Part shown: in pieces, positions 34,881 to 44,471 of the stretch
Position numbering within the stretch: the first letter of the stretch is position 1
Layout: each line of letters begins with the position of its first letter
Source of the DNA: Mesorhizobium comanense
GTDB lineage: Bacteria > Pseudomonadota > Alphaproteobacteria > Rhizobiales > Rhizobiaceae
Direction: 5' to 3'
Assembly: GCF_005503535.1 (NCBI RefSeq)
Contig: NZ_SCNN01000001.1
Coordinates: 558,001 to 622,000 of the forward strand
Length of the DNA: 64,000 nt
Program-made: the position numbers and the translations under genes
The notes under the pieces: model-generated
What the model was told of the DNA's origin: nothing
Database searches by the model: none
Seen by the model: the letters and a program-made list of their open reading frames with translations, nothing else

Positions 34881-35558
34881 ATGAAACTGCTCGCCATCGA
34901 CTGTGCCGCCAGCCTCTGCGCTGCCTGCGTCTACGACGCGGCGGGCGGGCAGGAGCTTGGCCGTTCGGTGCTCGATCTCGGCAAGGGCCATGCCGAACAC
35001 CTGATGGCAGTCATCGCCGAGGCGCTGAAGGCAGGCGCTACGGGCTATGCCGGCCTCGGCGCCATTGCCGTCTCAGTCGGCCCGGGTTCCTTCACCGGCC
35101 TTCGTGTCGGCGTATCGACCGCGCGTGGCCTGGCGCTGGCGCTAAAAATTCCGGCGATCGGGGTAACGACGCTGGAGGCGCTGGCCGCCGAGGCGGCGAC
35201 GCAGTTCCCCGGCCGTTCCGTCCTGGCGGCGCTCGATGCCGGCCGGGAGGAAATTCATGCCGCTCTTTATGATAAAATGTCAGTTTTGACTTACGGTCCA
35301 GCGGTGACCACGCTTGCCGAAGCCGTAGCCATGGCGACGGACCATTCGTCGGTGCTGGCCGGCACCGCTGCGACGCTGATCGCCGGGCCGGCCGGTCGCG
35401 CCTTCGACATCGGGCCCCGGGCGGCCACCGCCGACATTCTCACCTACGCCCGTTTGGCCGCGGCCAAGGGGGTGAGCGACAAGCCGAAACCGCTTTATTT
35501 GCGCGGCGCGGACGCCAAGCCGCAGGCCGGATTTATTCTTTCGAGGCAAGAAAATTAG
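34881..35558 (+). CDS. tsaB: tRNA threonylcarbamoyladenosine biosynthesis protein TsaB
   Basis: 225-residue ASKHA-fold protein that with TsaD and TsaE makes t6A37 on ANN-decoding tRNAs. N-terminus MKLLAIDCAASLCAACVYD, then SVGPGSFTGLRVGVSTARGLALAL, the family signature. Start 34881 is chosen because it gives the canonical KLLAIDCA beginning. The rimI ATG directly follows the stop, so the two are co-transcribed. Confidence 0.95.
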   Translation: MKLLAIDCAASLCAACVYDAAGGQELGRSVLDLGKGHAEHLMAVIAEALKAGATGYAGLGAIAVSVGPGSFTGLRVGVSTARGLALALKIPAIGVTTLEALAAEAATQFPGRSVLAALDAGREEIHAALYDKMSVLTYGPAVTTLAEAVAMATDHSSVLAGTAATLIAGPAGRAFDIGPRAATADILTYARLAAAKGVSDKPKPLYLRGADAKPQAGFILSRQEN

Positions 35559-36053
35559 ATGCGCATACCTTTTCTGCAATCACGGCGCCGGGATTACGCG
35601 CTCGAACCGCTCAGGATCACCGACAGTCCGGCAGTCTCGGTGCTGCATCGCGAGGATTTCGTCCGCCCATGGACCGACGGCGAGTTCGCGGCCCTGCTCG
35701 AACAGGACACCGTGTTCGGCTATGCCGCGCGCGAAACCGGGCAGGGCTCCAAGCCGCCTGTCGGCTTTGTGCTGGCCCGGCTGGCCGCCGGCGAGGGGGA
35801 AATCCTCACCGTTGCCGTGGCGCGGTCGCACCGCCGCCAGGGATTGGGCTGGCAACTGATGGATGCGGTGCTGCGCGAACTCCATGCGCAGCGCGCCGAA
35901 GCCCTGTTCCTCGAGGTCGACGAGACCAATGCCGCAGCGATAGGCCTCTATCGCCGGCTGGGTTTCCGGGAGGTCGGCAAGCGCCCGGATTACTACAGGT
36001 CACCCGATCGCGGTCCGACGGGCGCGCTTGTCATGCGCCGCGATCTTCGCTAG
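35559..36053 (+). CDS. rimI: Ribosomal-protein alanine N-acetyltransferase RimI
   Basis: 164-residue GNAT acetyltransferase. The acetyl-CoA binding motif is LTVAVARSHRRQGLGWQLMDAVL (R/Q-x-x-G-x-G), followed by LFLEVDETNAAAIGLYRRLGFREVGKRPDYY, typical of RimI. The ATG touches the tsaB stop with no gap. The family acetylates the N-terminus of S18; other substrates are possible. Upstream of the acyltransferase and miaB, as in other rhizobia. Confidence 0.92.
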   Translation: MRIPFLQSRRRDYALEPLRITDSPAVSVLHREDFVRPWTDGEFAALLEQDTVFGYAARETGQGSKPPVGFVLARLAAGEGEILTVAVARSHRRQGLGWQLMDAVLRELHAQRAEALFLEVDETNAAAIGLYRRLGFREVGKRPDYYRSPDRGPTGALVMRRDLR

Positions 36054-36083
36054 CCAAGCGCCGGGGTTAGGGCCAAGGACAGC

Positions 36084-36884
36084 ATGATCGCAAAAATCAG
36101 GATCTTCCTGGCGCTGGGCCTCGTCGCTGCCGGCACGCTGGTTCTGGTGCCGCTGCAGCTCCTGTCGATGAAAACCGGCTGGTGGCCGGAAACCGTTATC
36201 CTCAAGATCTGGCACAGGTTGATCCTGCGCGCGCTTGGCATGCGCGTCCATGTCAAAGGCGCGTTGTCCGACAAACGGCCGCTGCTGGTGGCGTCGAACC
36301 ACATCTCCTGGACCGACATCATGGTGCTCGGCTCCTTTGCCGACGTGAAGTTCATCGCCAGGGCCGACATGGAAGGCTGGCCGCTGATCGGCATGCTGTC
36401 GAAGCTGCAGCGCACCGTCTTCATCGAACGCGAACGCAAGCGCACTTCGGGTGACCAGGCGAGCGAGATCGCCAACCGCATGTCCAGGGGCGACGCGATG
36501 GTGCTGTTCGCGGAGGGGTCGACCGGCGACGGCAATGCTGTCCTGCCCTTCAAGAGCACGCTGTTCGGGGCCGCCTCCATGGCGATCTCGGAAGGAGCCG
36601 CGCAGGAGGTGTTCATCCAGCCGGTGGCCATCGCCTATACGCGCCTGCATGGCGTGCCGCTTGGCCGCCGCCACCGGCCGATCGCGGCCTGGATCGGCGA
36701 CGAGGACCTGATGCCCCATCTCAAGGTGCTGATGGCCGGGGGCGCGCTCGACGTCGAGGTGCATTTCGGCGAGCCGATCGCCTTTTCCAAGGGCTCCAAC
36801 CGCAAGGAGACCGCCCGGTTGATGGAAAGCCGGGTGCGCGAAATGATGGAGGCGGCTCTCGCCGATCCCATGCCGAGCCGCTAG
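36084..36884 (+). CDS. olsA: 1-acyl-glycerol-3-phosphate / lyso-ornithine lipid acyltransferase (PlsC family)
   Basis: 266-residue membrane-associated acyltransferase. A hydrophobic N-terminus (IFLALGLVAAGTLVLVPLQLL) is followed by the catalytic NHISWTD motif (His73-x4-Asp78), RADMEGWPLIGML, and EGSTGDG, the glycerophosphate/acceptor-binding motif. PlsC and OlsA share this architecture; the place immediately before miaB is where the ornithine-lipid gene olsA lies in Sinorhizobium, as I recall it, which favours OlsA. Enzyme choice between phosphatidic acid and ornithine lipid cannot be proved from sequence. Confidence 0.85.
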   Translation: MIAKIRIFLALGLVAAGTLVLVPLQLLSMKTGWWPETVILKIWHRLILRALGMRVHVKGALSDKRPLLVASNHISWTDIMVLGSFADVKFIARADMEGWPLIGMLSKLQRTVFIERERKRTSGDQASEIANRMSRGDAMVLFAEGSTGDGNAVLPFKSTLFGAASMAISEGAAQEVFIQPVAIAYTRLHGVPLGRRHRPIAAWIGDEDLMPHLKVLMAGGALDVEVHFGEPIAFSKGSNRKETARLMESRVREMMEAALADPMPSR

Positions 36885-36947
36885 CCCGGCAGGCTCTGGC
36901 CGAGAATCGTCTGTTTTTTGTCACGGAAAGGCGTTAGAAGCCGCCGG

Positions 36948-38369
36948 ATGGACTTGAACACGATCGAAAACGACGACATCGGCACGGTGGCCGGGCAGCC
37001 TGCCATGCACCCTGGGGCAGAGAAAAAGGTCTTCATCAAGACCTATGGCTGCCAGATGAACGTCTACGATTCACAGCGCATGAGCGATGCGCTGGCCGCC
37101 GACGGCTATACCGCGACCGACACGATCGGCGACGCCGATCTGGTCCTGCTCAACACCTGTCATATCAGGGAAAAGGCCGCCGAGAAGGTCTATTCCGAGC
37201 TCGGCCGCATCCGCGACATGAAGGCTGAACGCGCCGGTAGCGGCCGCGAGATGCTCATCGGCGTCACTGGCTGCGTGGCTCAGGCCGAGGGCGCCGAGAT
37301 CATCAGGCGTTCACCCGCCGTCGACCTGGTGGTCGGGCCGCAGACCTACCACCGCTTGCCGGACGTGCTGGCGAAGGTCCGTGGCGGCGAGAAGATCGTC
37401 GAGACCGAATACGCCATCGAGGACAAGTTCGAACACCTGCCGCAGCCCAAGCGCGCCGAAGTGATCAAGCGCGGCGTCACCGCCTTCCTCACCGTGCAGG
37501 AGGGCTGCGACAAGTTCTGCACCTTCTGCGTCGTGCCCTACACCAGGGGCTCCGAAGTCTCGCGGCCGGTGGCGCAGATCGTCGCCGAAGCCGAACGCCT
37601 GGCGGATGCCGGCGTGCGCGAGGTGACGCTGCTTGGCCAGAACGTCAATGCCTGGCACGGCCAGGGCGAGACCAAAGGGGGCGGGACTGAGGAATGGGGC
37701 CTTGGCCGCTTGCTGTTCAGGCTGGCCGAAATCCCCGGGCTGGCGCGGCTGCGCTACACCACCAGCCATCCCCGCGACATGGACGACGAACTCATTGCCG
37801 CCCACCGCGACTTGCCGTCGCTGATGCCCTATCTGCATCTTCCGGTTCAGTCCGGTTCCGACCGCATTCTGAAGGCAATGAACCGCAGGCACACGGCCAG
37901 GGACTACCTTGGCCTGCTCGACCGCATCCGGGCCGCTCGGCCCGATATCGCGCTGTCGGGCGATTTCATCGTCGGCTTCCCCGGCGAGACCGAGGCCGAT
38001 TTCGAGGCGACCATGGATCTGGTGCGCCAGGTGAATTACGCCTCGGCCTTTTCGTTCAAATATTCGCCGCGCCCCGGCACACCGGGCGCGGACATGCCCG
38101 ATCACGTGCCGGAGGCGGTCAAGGACGAGCGCTTGCAACGTCTGCAGGCATTGCTCTTGAAACAACAGCAGGATTTCGGCTCGAGCCTGGTCGGCCGCAT
38201 CATCGATACGCTGATCGAGAAGCCGGGCCGCCAGACTGGCCAGAAGGTTGGCCGGTCGCCGTGGCTGCAGCCGGTTATTGTTGATGAAAAGGCCGGCGAA
38301 ATCGGTGACATTATCAAGGTGCGAATCACAGGGACGGGCTACAACAGCCTGTTCGCCGAATTGGTCTGA
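36948..38369 (+). CDS. miaB: tRNA-2-methylthio-N6-dimethylallyladenosine synthase MiaB
   Basis: 473-residue radical SAM methylthiotransferase acting on A37 of tRNA. N-terminal MTTase domain [26 protein letters not shown] and TGCVAQ supply the auxiliary cluster cysteines; the radical SAM triad is GCDKFCTFC (Cys187, 191, 194); a C-terminal TRAM domain covers the last 60 residues ([12 protein letters not shown] ... [15 protein letters not shown]). The ATG at 36948 is preferred over the upstream in-frame TTG at 36918. The stop codon lies at the left edge of palindromic repeat copy B. Confidence 0.96.
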   Translation: MDLNTIENDDIGTVAGQPAMHPGAEKKVFIKTYGCQMNVYDSQRMSDALAADGYTATDTIGDADLVLLNTCHIREKAAEKVYSELGRIRDMKAERAGSGREMLIGVTGCVAQAEGAEIIRRSPAVDLVVGPQTYHRLPDVLAKVRGGEKIVETEYAIEDKFEHLPQPKRAEVIKRGVTAFLTVQEGCDKFCTFCVVPYTRGSEVSRPVAQIVAEAERLADAGVREVTLLGQNVNAWHGQGETKGGGTEEWGLGRLLFRLAEIPGLARLRYTTSHPRDMDDELIAAHRDLPSLMPYLHLPVQSGSDRILKAMNRRHTARDYLGLLDRIRAARPDIALSGDFIVGFPGETEADFEATMDLVRQVNYASAFSFKYSPRPGTPGADMPDHVPEAVKDERLQRLQALLLKQQQDFGSSLVGRIIDTLIEKPGRQTGQKVGRSPWLQPVIVDEKAGEIGDIIKVRITGTGYNSLFAELV

Positions 38370-38416
38370 TGCATGTCGCTCAAAAGTGCCCGCGGTTTTG
38401 GGGCAACGACATGCAT
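38369..38416. repeat. Palindromic intergenic repeat, copy B
   Basis: ATGCATGTCG (38369-38378) and CGACATGCAT (38407-38416) are a perfect 10-base inverted repeat; the interior has CAAAAGTGCCCGCGGTTTTG. It begins at the last base of the miaB stop codon and sits 32 bases upstream of phoH. Same family as copies A and C, with different arm sequence. Confidence 0.8.
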
Positions 38417-38448
38417 AACCATAAGCCTCGGCAGATGAGGAGAGACGG

Positions 38449-39498
38449 TTGAGCGCAGCTGAGCTGAAGAATCTGCCCCCGGTACCGGCATCCGGGGCTT
38501 CTGACATGGCGCACATCGTTCTGACTTTCGACAACAACAAGCTTGCCAGCGCCCTTTACGGCCAGTTCGACGAGAACCTCGCCAGGCTGGAGCAGAAGCT
38601 TGGCGTCGACATCCGGTCGCGCGGCAACCAGCTGACCATCAAGGGGTCGGCATCTGCCGCCGAACAGGCGCGCCGCGCCTTGGACAATCTCTACGGCATC
38701 CTGCAGAAGGGCGTGGATATCGGCCAGTCCGACGTCGACGGCGCCATTCGCATGGCTGTCGCCGCTGATGACCAGCTGACGCTGCCGACGCTGGAGCGCA
38801 AGGGCAAGGTTTCTGCTGCCCAGATCGCGACCCGCAAGAAGACCATCTATGCCCGCTCGCTGACCCAGGATGCCTATATGCGGGCGCTGGAGCGCTCGGA
38901 GCTGGTGTTCGGCATCGGTCCGGCCGGTACCGGCAAGACCTATCTTGCCGTGGCTCATGCCGCGATGCTGCTCGAACGCGGCATGGTCGAGCGCATCGTG
39001 CTGTCGCGGCCAGCCGTCGAGGCCGGCGAGCGGCTCGGCTTCCTGCCGGGCGACATGAAGGAGAAGGTCGATCCCTATCTGCGGCCGCTCTATGACGCGC
39101 TCTACGACATGATGCCGGCCGACAAGGTCGAGCGCGCCATCGCGGCGGAAGTGATCGAGATCGCGCCGCTCGCCTTCATGCGCGGCCGCACGCTGGCGCA
39201 TGCCGCCGTCATTCTCGACGAGGCGCAGAACACCACGCCGATGCAGATGAAGATGTTCCTCACCCGCCTGGGCGAGAATTCTCGCATGATCGTCACAGGC
39301 GATCCGACACAGATCGACCTGCCGCAGAACACCAAGTCCGGCCTGGTCGAGGCGCTGAGAATCCTGGACGGCGTCACTGGCATGGTGACGGTGCGCTTCA
39401 ATGAGGGCGATGTCGTCAGGCATCCGCTGGTTGCTGAGATCGTCAAGGCCTATGACCGTGACGGCAAGCTCGCGCGCGGCCTGGGGACTGAAAGCTGA
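38449..39498 (+). CDS. phoH: PhoH family ATPase
   Basis: 349-residue PhoH-like protein, cytoplasmic. An N-terminal KH-like segment (LEQKLGVDIRSRGNQLTIKGSA) precedes the P-loop GPAGTGKT (residues 157-164), LSRPAVEAGERLGFLPGDMKEKVDPYLRPLYDAL and the Walker B VILDEAQNTTPMQMKMFLTR. Likely an RNA-linked ATPase/helicase working with YbeY. The TTG start is supported by GAGGAGAGA at the right spacing; no nearer ATG exists. First gene of phoH-ybeY-corC. Confidence 0.94.
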   Translation: MSAAELKNLPPVPASGASDMAHIVLTFDNNKLASALYGQFDENLARLEQKLGVDIRSRGNQLTIKGSASAAEQARRALDNLYGILQKGVDIGQSDVDGAIRMAVAADDQLTLPTLERKGKVSAAQIATRKKTIYARSLTQDAYMRALERSELVFGIGPAGTGKTYLAVAHAAMLLERGMVERIVLSRPAVEAGERLGFLPGDMKEKVDPYLRPLYDALYDMMPADKVERAIAAEVIEIAPLAFMRGRTLAHAAVILDEAQNTTPMQMKMFLTRLGENSRMIVTGDPTQIDLPQNTKSGLVEALRILDGVTGMVTVRFNEGDVVRHPLVAEIVKAYDRDGKLARGLGTES

Positions 39499-39515
39499 TT
39501 TGACCATGCCATTCC

Positions 39516-40019
39516 ATGACTGAGCAGGGCAGGCCGAGCGGGTCGGCGACGCTGCCCGTCGACGTCGATCTGATGGTCGAAGCGGGAAACTGGCCCGAAG
39601 AGGCGTCGCTTTTGCGCCTTGTCGAGGCCGCGGTTGGCGCCGCCTTCGCTGAAATCGGCGCGCAGGGACATTCCGAGCTCAGCGTCGTCTTTTCCGACGA
39701 CGCCCATATCCGCACGCTGAACGCCGGCTGGCGCGGCAAGGACAAACCCACCAACGTCCTGTCTTTCCCGGCCTTTGCCTATGCCAAGGCTGGTCCGCTG
39801 CCACCCATGCTGGGCGACATCGTGCTTGCCGCCGAGACCGTGGCGCGCGAGGCGGCACTGGAAGACAAGCCGCTGGACAACCATATCTCCCATCTCGTCA
39901 TCCATGGCCTGCTGCATCTCCTGGGCCATGATCACGAGACCGACGCCGAGGCCGAAGAGATGGAAGCCATCGAGCGCGCCGCGCTGGCAAGGCTTGCCAT
40001 TCCCGATCCCTACGCGTAA
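39516..40019 (+). CDS. ybeY: rRNA maturation endoribonuclease YbeY
   Basis: 167-residue metal-dependent RNase needed for 16S rRNA 3'-end processing and ribosome quality control; the S. meliloti orthologue also affects small-RNA regulation. The zinc motif [12 protein letters not shown] places His130, His134 and His140. Upstream [27 protein letters not shown] is the other conserved block. The ATG starts 17 bases after phoH. Confidence 0.96.
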   Translation: MTEQGRPSGSATLPVDVDLMVEAGNWPEEASLLRLVEAAVGAAFAEIGAQGHSELSVVFSDDAHIRTLNAGWRGKDKPTNVLSFPAFAYAKAGPLPPMLGDIVLAAETVAREAALEDKPLDNHISHLVIHGLLHLLGHDHETDAEAEEMEAIERAALARLAIPDPYA

Positions 40020-40046
40020 CTAAAAAGATCAATTGACCGGACGACG

Positions 40047-41141
40047 ATGACCGACAAACCAGAAACTGCCGCCCGCCCCGACGCCGGCAGTACGCCCAAG
40101 GCTTCCGATACGTCGGAAGAGGGATCAAGTCCGAGTACCATTACTGCCGGTGCCAACAGCGCCGGCAGCGCCGCAGCCGAGCCCTCGCCTGCCGGACCTT
40201 CCTTGTTCAACCGCGTGCTTGGTCTCTTCCGGCAGCGCAATGGAACCAGCCTGCGTGAGGAAATCGCCGGCGCGCTTGCCGAGACGACGACCGACGCCGA
40301 ATCCTTCTCGCCTGGCGAACGCGCCATGCTCAACAACATCCTGCGGCTGCGCGAAGTGCGCGTCGAGGACGTCATGGTGCCGCGCGCCGACATCGAGGCC
40401 GTGGAGATCGCCACGACACTGGGCGACCTGCTCGGCCTGTTCGAACAATCCGGCCATTCGCGCATGCCGGTCTATTCCGAGACGCTCGACGATCCGCGCG
40501 GCATGGTCCATATCCGCGACGTGCTGGCCCACATCACCAAGCTTGCACGTGTCAAGAAGGGCCGCGCGACCAGGAAGACGCCGGCCGCCACCCAGCTCGA
40601 TCTCGCGCAGGTCGACCTGGCGCGCACCATCGGCGATCTCAATCTGATCCGTCAGGTCCTGTTCGTGCCGCCATCGATGCTTGCTTCCGACCTGATGGGC
40701 CGCATGCAGACCACGCGCACGCAGATGGCGCTGGTTATCGACGAATATGGCGGCACGGATGGCCTCGTCTCGCTGGAAGACATCGTCGAGATGGTCGTCG
40801 GCGACATCGAGGACGAGCACGATGATGACGAGCCGATGATCACCCAGGCGGGTGATGGCGTGTTCATCGTCGACGGCAAGGCCGAGATCGACGAGGTGGC
40901 CAGGATGATCGGCGAGGATTTCGCCGCCGGCGAACATGGCGAATATGTCGACACCATCGGCGGCATGATCTTCAACACGCTCGGCCGCGTGCCGGCGCGC
41001 GGCGAGGTCGTGCAGGCAATCCCCGGCTTCGAATTCCATGTGCTCGATGCCGATCCGCGCCGCGTCAAGCGCGTGCGCATCGTGCAGAGCCAGAAGGGTG
41101 AACGCCGCCGGCGCGCCACGGCCCGCACCGAACAGGCCTGA
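40047..41141 (+). CDS. corC: CorC/HlyC-type CBS-domain protein (hemolysin family)
   Basis: 364-residue cytoplasmic CorC-type protein: a disordered N-terminus (about residues 1-60), then MVPRADIEAVEIATTLGDLLGLFEQSGHSRMPVYSETLDDPRGMVHIRDV (first CBS), a second CBS with ALVIDEYGGTDGLVSLEDIVEMVVGDIEDEHDD, and a C-terminal CorC_HlyC transporter-associated domain (FIVDGKAEIDEVARM ... RRVKRVRIV). No membrane domain, as in E. coli CorC. Linked to magnesium/cobalt handling and next to ybeY and lnt in most proteobacteria. Confidence 0.93.
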   Translation: MTDKPETAARPDAGSTPKASDTSEEGSSPSTITAGANSAGSAAAEPSPAGPSLFNRVLGLFRQRNGTSLREEIAGALAETTTDAESFSPGERAMLNNILRLREVRVEDVMVPRADIEAVEIATTLGDLLGLFEQSGHSRMPVYSETLDDPRGMVHIRDVLAHITKLARVKKGRATRKTPAATQLDLAQVDLARTIGDLNLIRQVLFVPPSMLASDLMGRMQTTRTQMALVIDEYGGTDGLVSLEDIVEMVVGDIEDEHDDDEPMITQAGDGVFIVDGKAEIDEVARMIGEDFAAGEHGEYVDTIGGMIFNTLGRVPARGEVVQAIPGFEFHVLDADPRRVKRVRIVQSQKGERRRRATARTEQA

Positions 41142-41151
41142 AGACCCCGCC

Positions 41152-41622
41152 ATGACGATCGAGGATCCGTTCAAGCATTCGGTCCTCGGCTCGGGCATCT
41201 TCTACAGGAACCCGCGCGCCGCGCTGGACTGGCTGGAGGCAGCCTTCGGTTTCGAGCGCAGCATGGTGGTCAGTGACGCCGACGGGAAGCTGGTCCATTC
41301 CGAGATGCGGTTCGGCGATAGCTACATCATTGTCGATTCCGAATGGACCGATCATATCGCGAGCCCCGCATCGATAGGGGGCAAGAACACGCAGTCGGTC
41401 TATGTCAGGCTCAAGGATGCTCTCGATGAACATTGCACGCGGGCGAGGGCGGCGGGCGCCGAGATAATCCAGGAGCCGGCGGACCAGTTCTACGGTGAAC
41501 GCCAATACCGGGCGCGCGATCCCGAGGGCCATGTGTGGACCTTCACACAGCCCATCCGGTCCGTCGCCCGTGAAGAGGCGGAGCGGCTGGGCGGCCTCAA
41601 GATCGAGGGTTGGCACCGGTAG
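41152..41622 (+). CDS. VOC superfamily (glyoxalase-like) protein
   Basis: 156-residue protein with the vicinal oxygen chelate fold: IFYRNPRAALDWLEAAFGFERSM, then ADQFYGERQYRARDPEGHVWTFTQP, the typical C-terminal block of the PhnB/YdhR-like group with the metal-site Glu/His region. Expected to be a dimeric metalloprotein or ligand-binding protein; the substrate is unknown. It lies 10 bases after corC, inside an otherwise conserved corC-lnt neighbourhood, so it is an accessory insertion. Confidence 0.88.
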   Translation: MTIEDPFKHSVLGSGIFYRNPRAALDWLEAAFGFERSMVVSDADGKLVHSEMRFGDSYIIVDSEWTDHIASPASIGGKNTQSVYVRLKDALDEHCTRARAAGAEIIQEPADQFYGERQYRARDPEGHVWTFTQPIRSVAREEAERLGGLKIEGWHR

Positions 41623-41650
41623 GAGGCGTCTCCGCCATTGCCTTTGCCAG

Positions 41651-42076
41651 CTAGTCTGTCGCGGCTTGCGTTGCGAACAATCTGCCGAATAGAACACCGG
41701 CGATCGCCGATACGGCTACGCTCGGTATCGCTGCCATCGCCAGAACGCCCCTCAGGTCGAAGTAACTGTGGCGTGCGTCGGGTGGCGGCGCCGACAAGAA
41801 CGCCACCGCACTCCACAACGCAACGTTAAGGGCGGCGCAACCGGCAAAGCCGGCTGCCCATGCCCATCCGGCGCGCGGCTTGAGGGAGAAAACCCACGCG
41901 AAAACACCCAGAACGAGCAATCCCGGACCGTGACTTACACCGAAGAACAACAAGAAATCCGAGATACCGCCTTTCCAGGGCTGAACCAGCACGGCCAGAA
42001 GGATTGCGCTGGGGACGCAAACCATGGTCATGCCGAGCAAACCGCGCAGAATCGTATGTGGCTTCAATCGCGTCAT
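41651..42076 (-). CDS. Hypothetical small membrane protein
   Basis: About 141 residues with four likely membrane helices: GLLGMTMVCVPSAILLAVLV, DFLLFFGVSHGPGLLVLGVFAWVF, WAAGFAGCAALNVALWSAVAFL and VLAMAAIPSVAVSAIAGVLFG. I do not recognise a family. The ATG at 42076 is preceded closely by AGGAG; a longer frame to 42235 is possible. It is on the minus strand between the VOC gene and lnt, with lower GC than the flanks, so it may be a late insertion. Expression is not shown by the sequence. Confidence 0.6.
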   Translation of the reverse strand: MTRLKPHTILRGLLGMTMVCVPSAILLAVLVQPWKGGISDFLLFFGVSHGPGLLVLGVFAWVFSLKPRAGWAWAAGFAGCAALNVALWSAVAFLSAPPPDARHSYFDLRGVLAMAAIPSVAVSAIAGVLFGRLFATQAATD

Positions 42077-42233
42077 GCTCCTGCGATGATCGACCATCAT
42101 GGCATTGCCGTCGGCAACCGCAAGGGCGGTGGTCGAACTCAAGCTTTTGCCGGTGCTTTGATTGGCGGCGTTTGGAGCGCGCGGCGCGGCCTGATAAATC
42201 TTGGTTCCTGATTCGCGCGACTCGGAAATACGC

Positions 42234-43826
42234 ATGGAGCGCCTTGCCGGCCGGATAATTCTGCTTTGGGGTTGGCGGCGCGCGCTCGTGGCGTTCCTCG
42301 CCGGTGCGCTGGCGGTGCTTGGTCAGGCGCCCTACGATTTCTTCGCCGCCTGTTTCATCTCCTTTCCGCTTCTGGTCTGGCTGCTCGACGGGGCGACCGG
42401 AGAGGCCTCGGGCAGCCTGTTCAGGCGCCTGCGGCCGGCTTTCGCCGTCGGCTGGTGGTTCGGCTTCGGTTATTTCCTCGCCGGCCTCTGGTGGATCGGG
42501 TCGGCGCTGCTGGTCGAGGCCGACAGCTTCGCCTGGGCGCTCCCCTTCGCCGTCGTCGGCATCCCCTTCGCGCTCGCCTTTTTCTACGGCTTCGCCACGA
42601 TGGTCGCCAGGCTGCTCTGGAGCAGCGATATCGGCCGCATCGCCGCCCTTGCCTTCGGCTTCGGGCTGACGGAGTGGCTGCGCGGCTTCCTGTTCACCGG
42701 TTTTCCCTGGAATGCCATCGGCTATGCGGCGATGCCCGTGCCGCTGCTGATGCAGAGCGTCTCGGTGACCGGCATGATCGGCATGAATGTGCTTGCCGTG
42801 TTTCTCTTCGCGCTGCCGGCCCTGCTGGCGGCGCGCCGGCATCTTCGCCTGGGCGCGGCGTTGTTTGTGCTGCTCGCGGCGGCTCATGTCGGCTTCGGCT
42901 ATGTCAGGCTCGCGGCTCCCGAAAAGCCGGCGGCGCACAGCCTCGACGTGCGCATCGTCCAGCCGGCGGTCGACCTGTCGGAAAAATGGGATGCTTCGGT
43001 GCGCGACCGCATCTTCGCGACCTTGCTGGGCCTGTCAGGCAAGGCGCCGGACCCCGGCCACGAAAAGCCGCAACTGATCCTGTGGCCGGAAACCTCGGTC
43101 CCCTTCCTTTTCACCGAGCGGCCCGATGCGCTGACGGCGCTGGGCGACATGCTGACGGACGGCCAGATGCTGATCGCCGGCGCCGTGCGCGAGGAGGGCG
43201 GCTCGGCCTCGAGCGCCGACAGCCGTTATTACAATTCCGTGGTGGCCATCAATGACAAGGGCGAAATCGCCGACGCCGTCGACAAGGTCCATCTGGTGCC
43301 GTTCGGCGAATACCTGCCCTTCGCCGACCTGTTCAACCGTTTCGGCATCGCGCAGCTTGTCGCCGGACCGGTGACGTTCGCCGCCGGCAACGAGCGCCAT
43401 GCGATCACGCTTCCGGGCGGCATTCGTGCCCTGCCATTTATCTGTTATGAGGTGATCTTTCCCGACCTGGTGGCGGTTGACGCTACGTCAGCGCAGCTTA
43501 TTGTGAACGTTACCAATGACGCGTGGTTCGGCGATACGCCCGGACCGTACCAGCATTTCAGGCAGGCTCAGATTCGCGCTGTGGAGAACGGATTGCCCTT
43601 GCTGCGGGCGGCCAACAACGGCATCTCGGCCGTTGTCGACCCACACGGGCGCATTGTCGATGCGCTGGCGATCGACGCGCGCGCGGCCATCGATGTGAAG
43701 GTGCCCCTTTCCGGACAGGCGGTCGTTTCGCCTGACCAGCGACGCATTAACGGAATGCTGATCATGTTGCTGTTTGCACTGGTCGGGGCGCTTTTGAATG
43801 TAAGGCAACGGCTACGGGTGAATTGA
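42234..43826 (+). CDS. lnt: Apolipoprotein N-acyltransferase
   Basis: 530-residue inner-membrane enzyme that adds the third acyl chain to lipoproteins; the rhizobial orthologue is also called actA for its acid-tolerance role. Six or more hydrophobic helices cover the first 200 residues ([14 protein letters not shown] ...), then a nitrilase-like domain with the catalytic triad: Glu in [11 protein letters not shown], Lys in [14 protein letters not shown] and Cys in [14 protein letters not shown] 42234 follows GGAAA; a TTG at 42201 would add a short tail. The stop overlaps the promoter of the XRE regulator. Confidence 0.95.
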   Translation: MERLAGRIILLWGWRRALVAFLAGALAVLGQAPYDFFAACFISFPLLVWLLDGATGEASGSLFRRLRPAFAVGWWFGFGYFLAGLWWIGSALLVEADSFAWALPFAVVGIPFALAFFYGFATMVARLLWSSDIGRIAALAFGFGLTEWLRGFLFTGFPWNAIGYAAMPVPLLMQSVSVTGMIGMNVLAVFLFALPALLAARRHLRLGAALFVLLAAAHVGFGYVRLAAPEKPAAHSLDVRIVQPAVDLSEKWDASVRDRIFATLLGLSGKAPDPGHEKPQLILWPETSVPFLFTERPDALTALGDMLTDGQMLIAGAVREEGGSASSADSRYYNSVVAINDKGEIADAVDKVHLVPFGEYLPFADLFNRFGIAQLVAGPVTFAAGNERHAITLPGGIRALPFICYEVIFPDLVAVDATSAQLIVNVTNDAWFGDTPGPYQHFRQAQIRAVENGLPLLRAANNGISAVVDPHGRIVDALAIDARAAIDVKVPLSGQAVVSPDQRRINGMLIMLLFALVGALLNVRQRLRVN

Positions 43827-43852
43827 CAGTCGGCACATTAGAAACTCATACT
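43823..43852 (+). promoter_or_regulatory. Predicted sigma-70 promoter of the XRE regulator gene
   Basis: TTGACA (43823-43828) and CATACT (43847-43852) with an 18-base spacer. The -35 overlaps the lnt stop codon. The transcript would start near 43860, just before the hairpin at 43875 and about 105 bases upstream of the regulator ATG. Confidence 0.55.
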
Positions 43853-43874
43853 GTACCGCCTGAAAATTTCTCGA

Positions 43875-43919
43875 AGCCGGTGGATCGTTCTGTTGGGGCA
43901 GTCGCCCCCGGCTGTTTTT
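43875..43919 (+). terminator. Terminator-like hairpin before the XRE regulator
   Basis: Nested stems AGCCGG/CCGGCT and GGGGC/GCCCC (43895-43908) followed by G and T5 (43915-43919). It could end the lnt transcript, or act as an attenuator because it lies downstream of the predicted regulator promoter. A second small hairpin, GCCGAA-AAAA-TTCGGC (43940-43955), sits right before the GAGGA ribosome-binding site. Confidence 0.55.
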
Positions 43920-43964
43920 GGGCGGGAAAAAATCACAAAGCCGAAAAAATTCGGCGAGGAAAAA

Positions 43965-44384
43965 ATGACAGAAGAAAACAAAAAGAAGCCCAATCCCATC
44001 GACATCCACGTTGGAAGCCGGGTCCGGCTTCGCCGCAATATGCTCGGAATGAGCCAGGAAAAGCTGGGTGAGAATCTCGGCATCACGTTCCAGCAGATCC
44101 AGAAATATGAAAAAGGCACCAACCGCGTCGGCGCCAGCCGCCTGCAGGCGATTGCCTCCATCCTGGGCGTCCCCGTAGCGTTCTTTTTCGAGGATGCGCC
44201 CGGCCAGGAGGCCGCCGCCAGCCGTGGCTTTGCCGAGGATGCCTCCATGGCCTTCGCGGTCGAATTCTGCGGCAGTCCCGAAGGGCTCCAGCTCAACCGC
44301 GCCTTCGTCAAGATCGCCGACGTCAAGGTGCGTCGCAGGATCATCGACCTGGTGAAGTCGCTGGCCGCGGACGATCTCGACTGA
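43965..44384 (+). CDS. phrR: XRE-family transcriptional regulator, PhrR-like
   Basis: 139-residue DNA-binding protein. Helix-turn-helix in HVGSRVRLRRNMLGMSQEKLGENLGITFQQIQKYEKGTNRVG, then LQAIASILGVPVAFFFEDAP; the C-terminal half (KVRRRIIDLVKSLAADD) may mediate dimerisation. It lies downstream of lnt (actA), the place where the low-pH-induced regulator phrR is found in Sinorhizobium, and upstream of metK. The ATG follows GAGGA at 5 bases. Targets are unknown. Confidence 0.85.
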   Translation: MTEENKKKPNPIDIHVGSRVRLRRNMLGMSQEKLGENLGITFQQIQKYEKGTNRVGASRLQAIASILGVPVAFFFEDAPGQEAAASRGFAEDASMAFAVEFCGSPEGLQLNRAFVKIADVKVRRRIIDLVKSLAADDLD

Positions 44385-44471
44385 TCCGTCAAACGCTCCC
44401 GACTGGCGGCATCCTGCCGCCGGTGGCACAAGATACCGACATCGACAGTCGTGCCAGAATGGCGGCAACGC

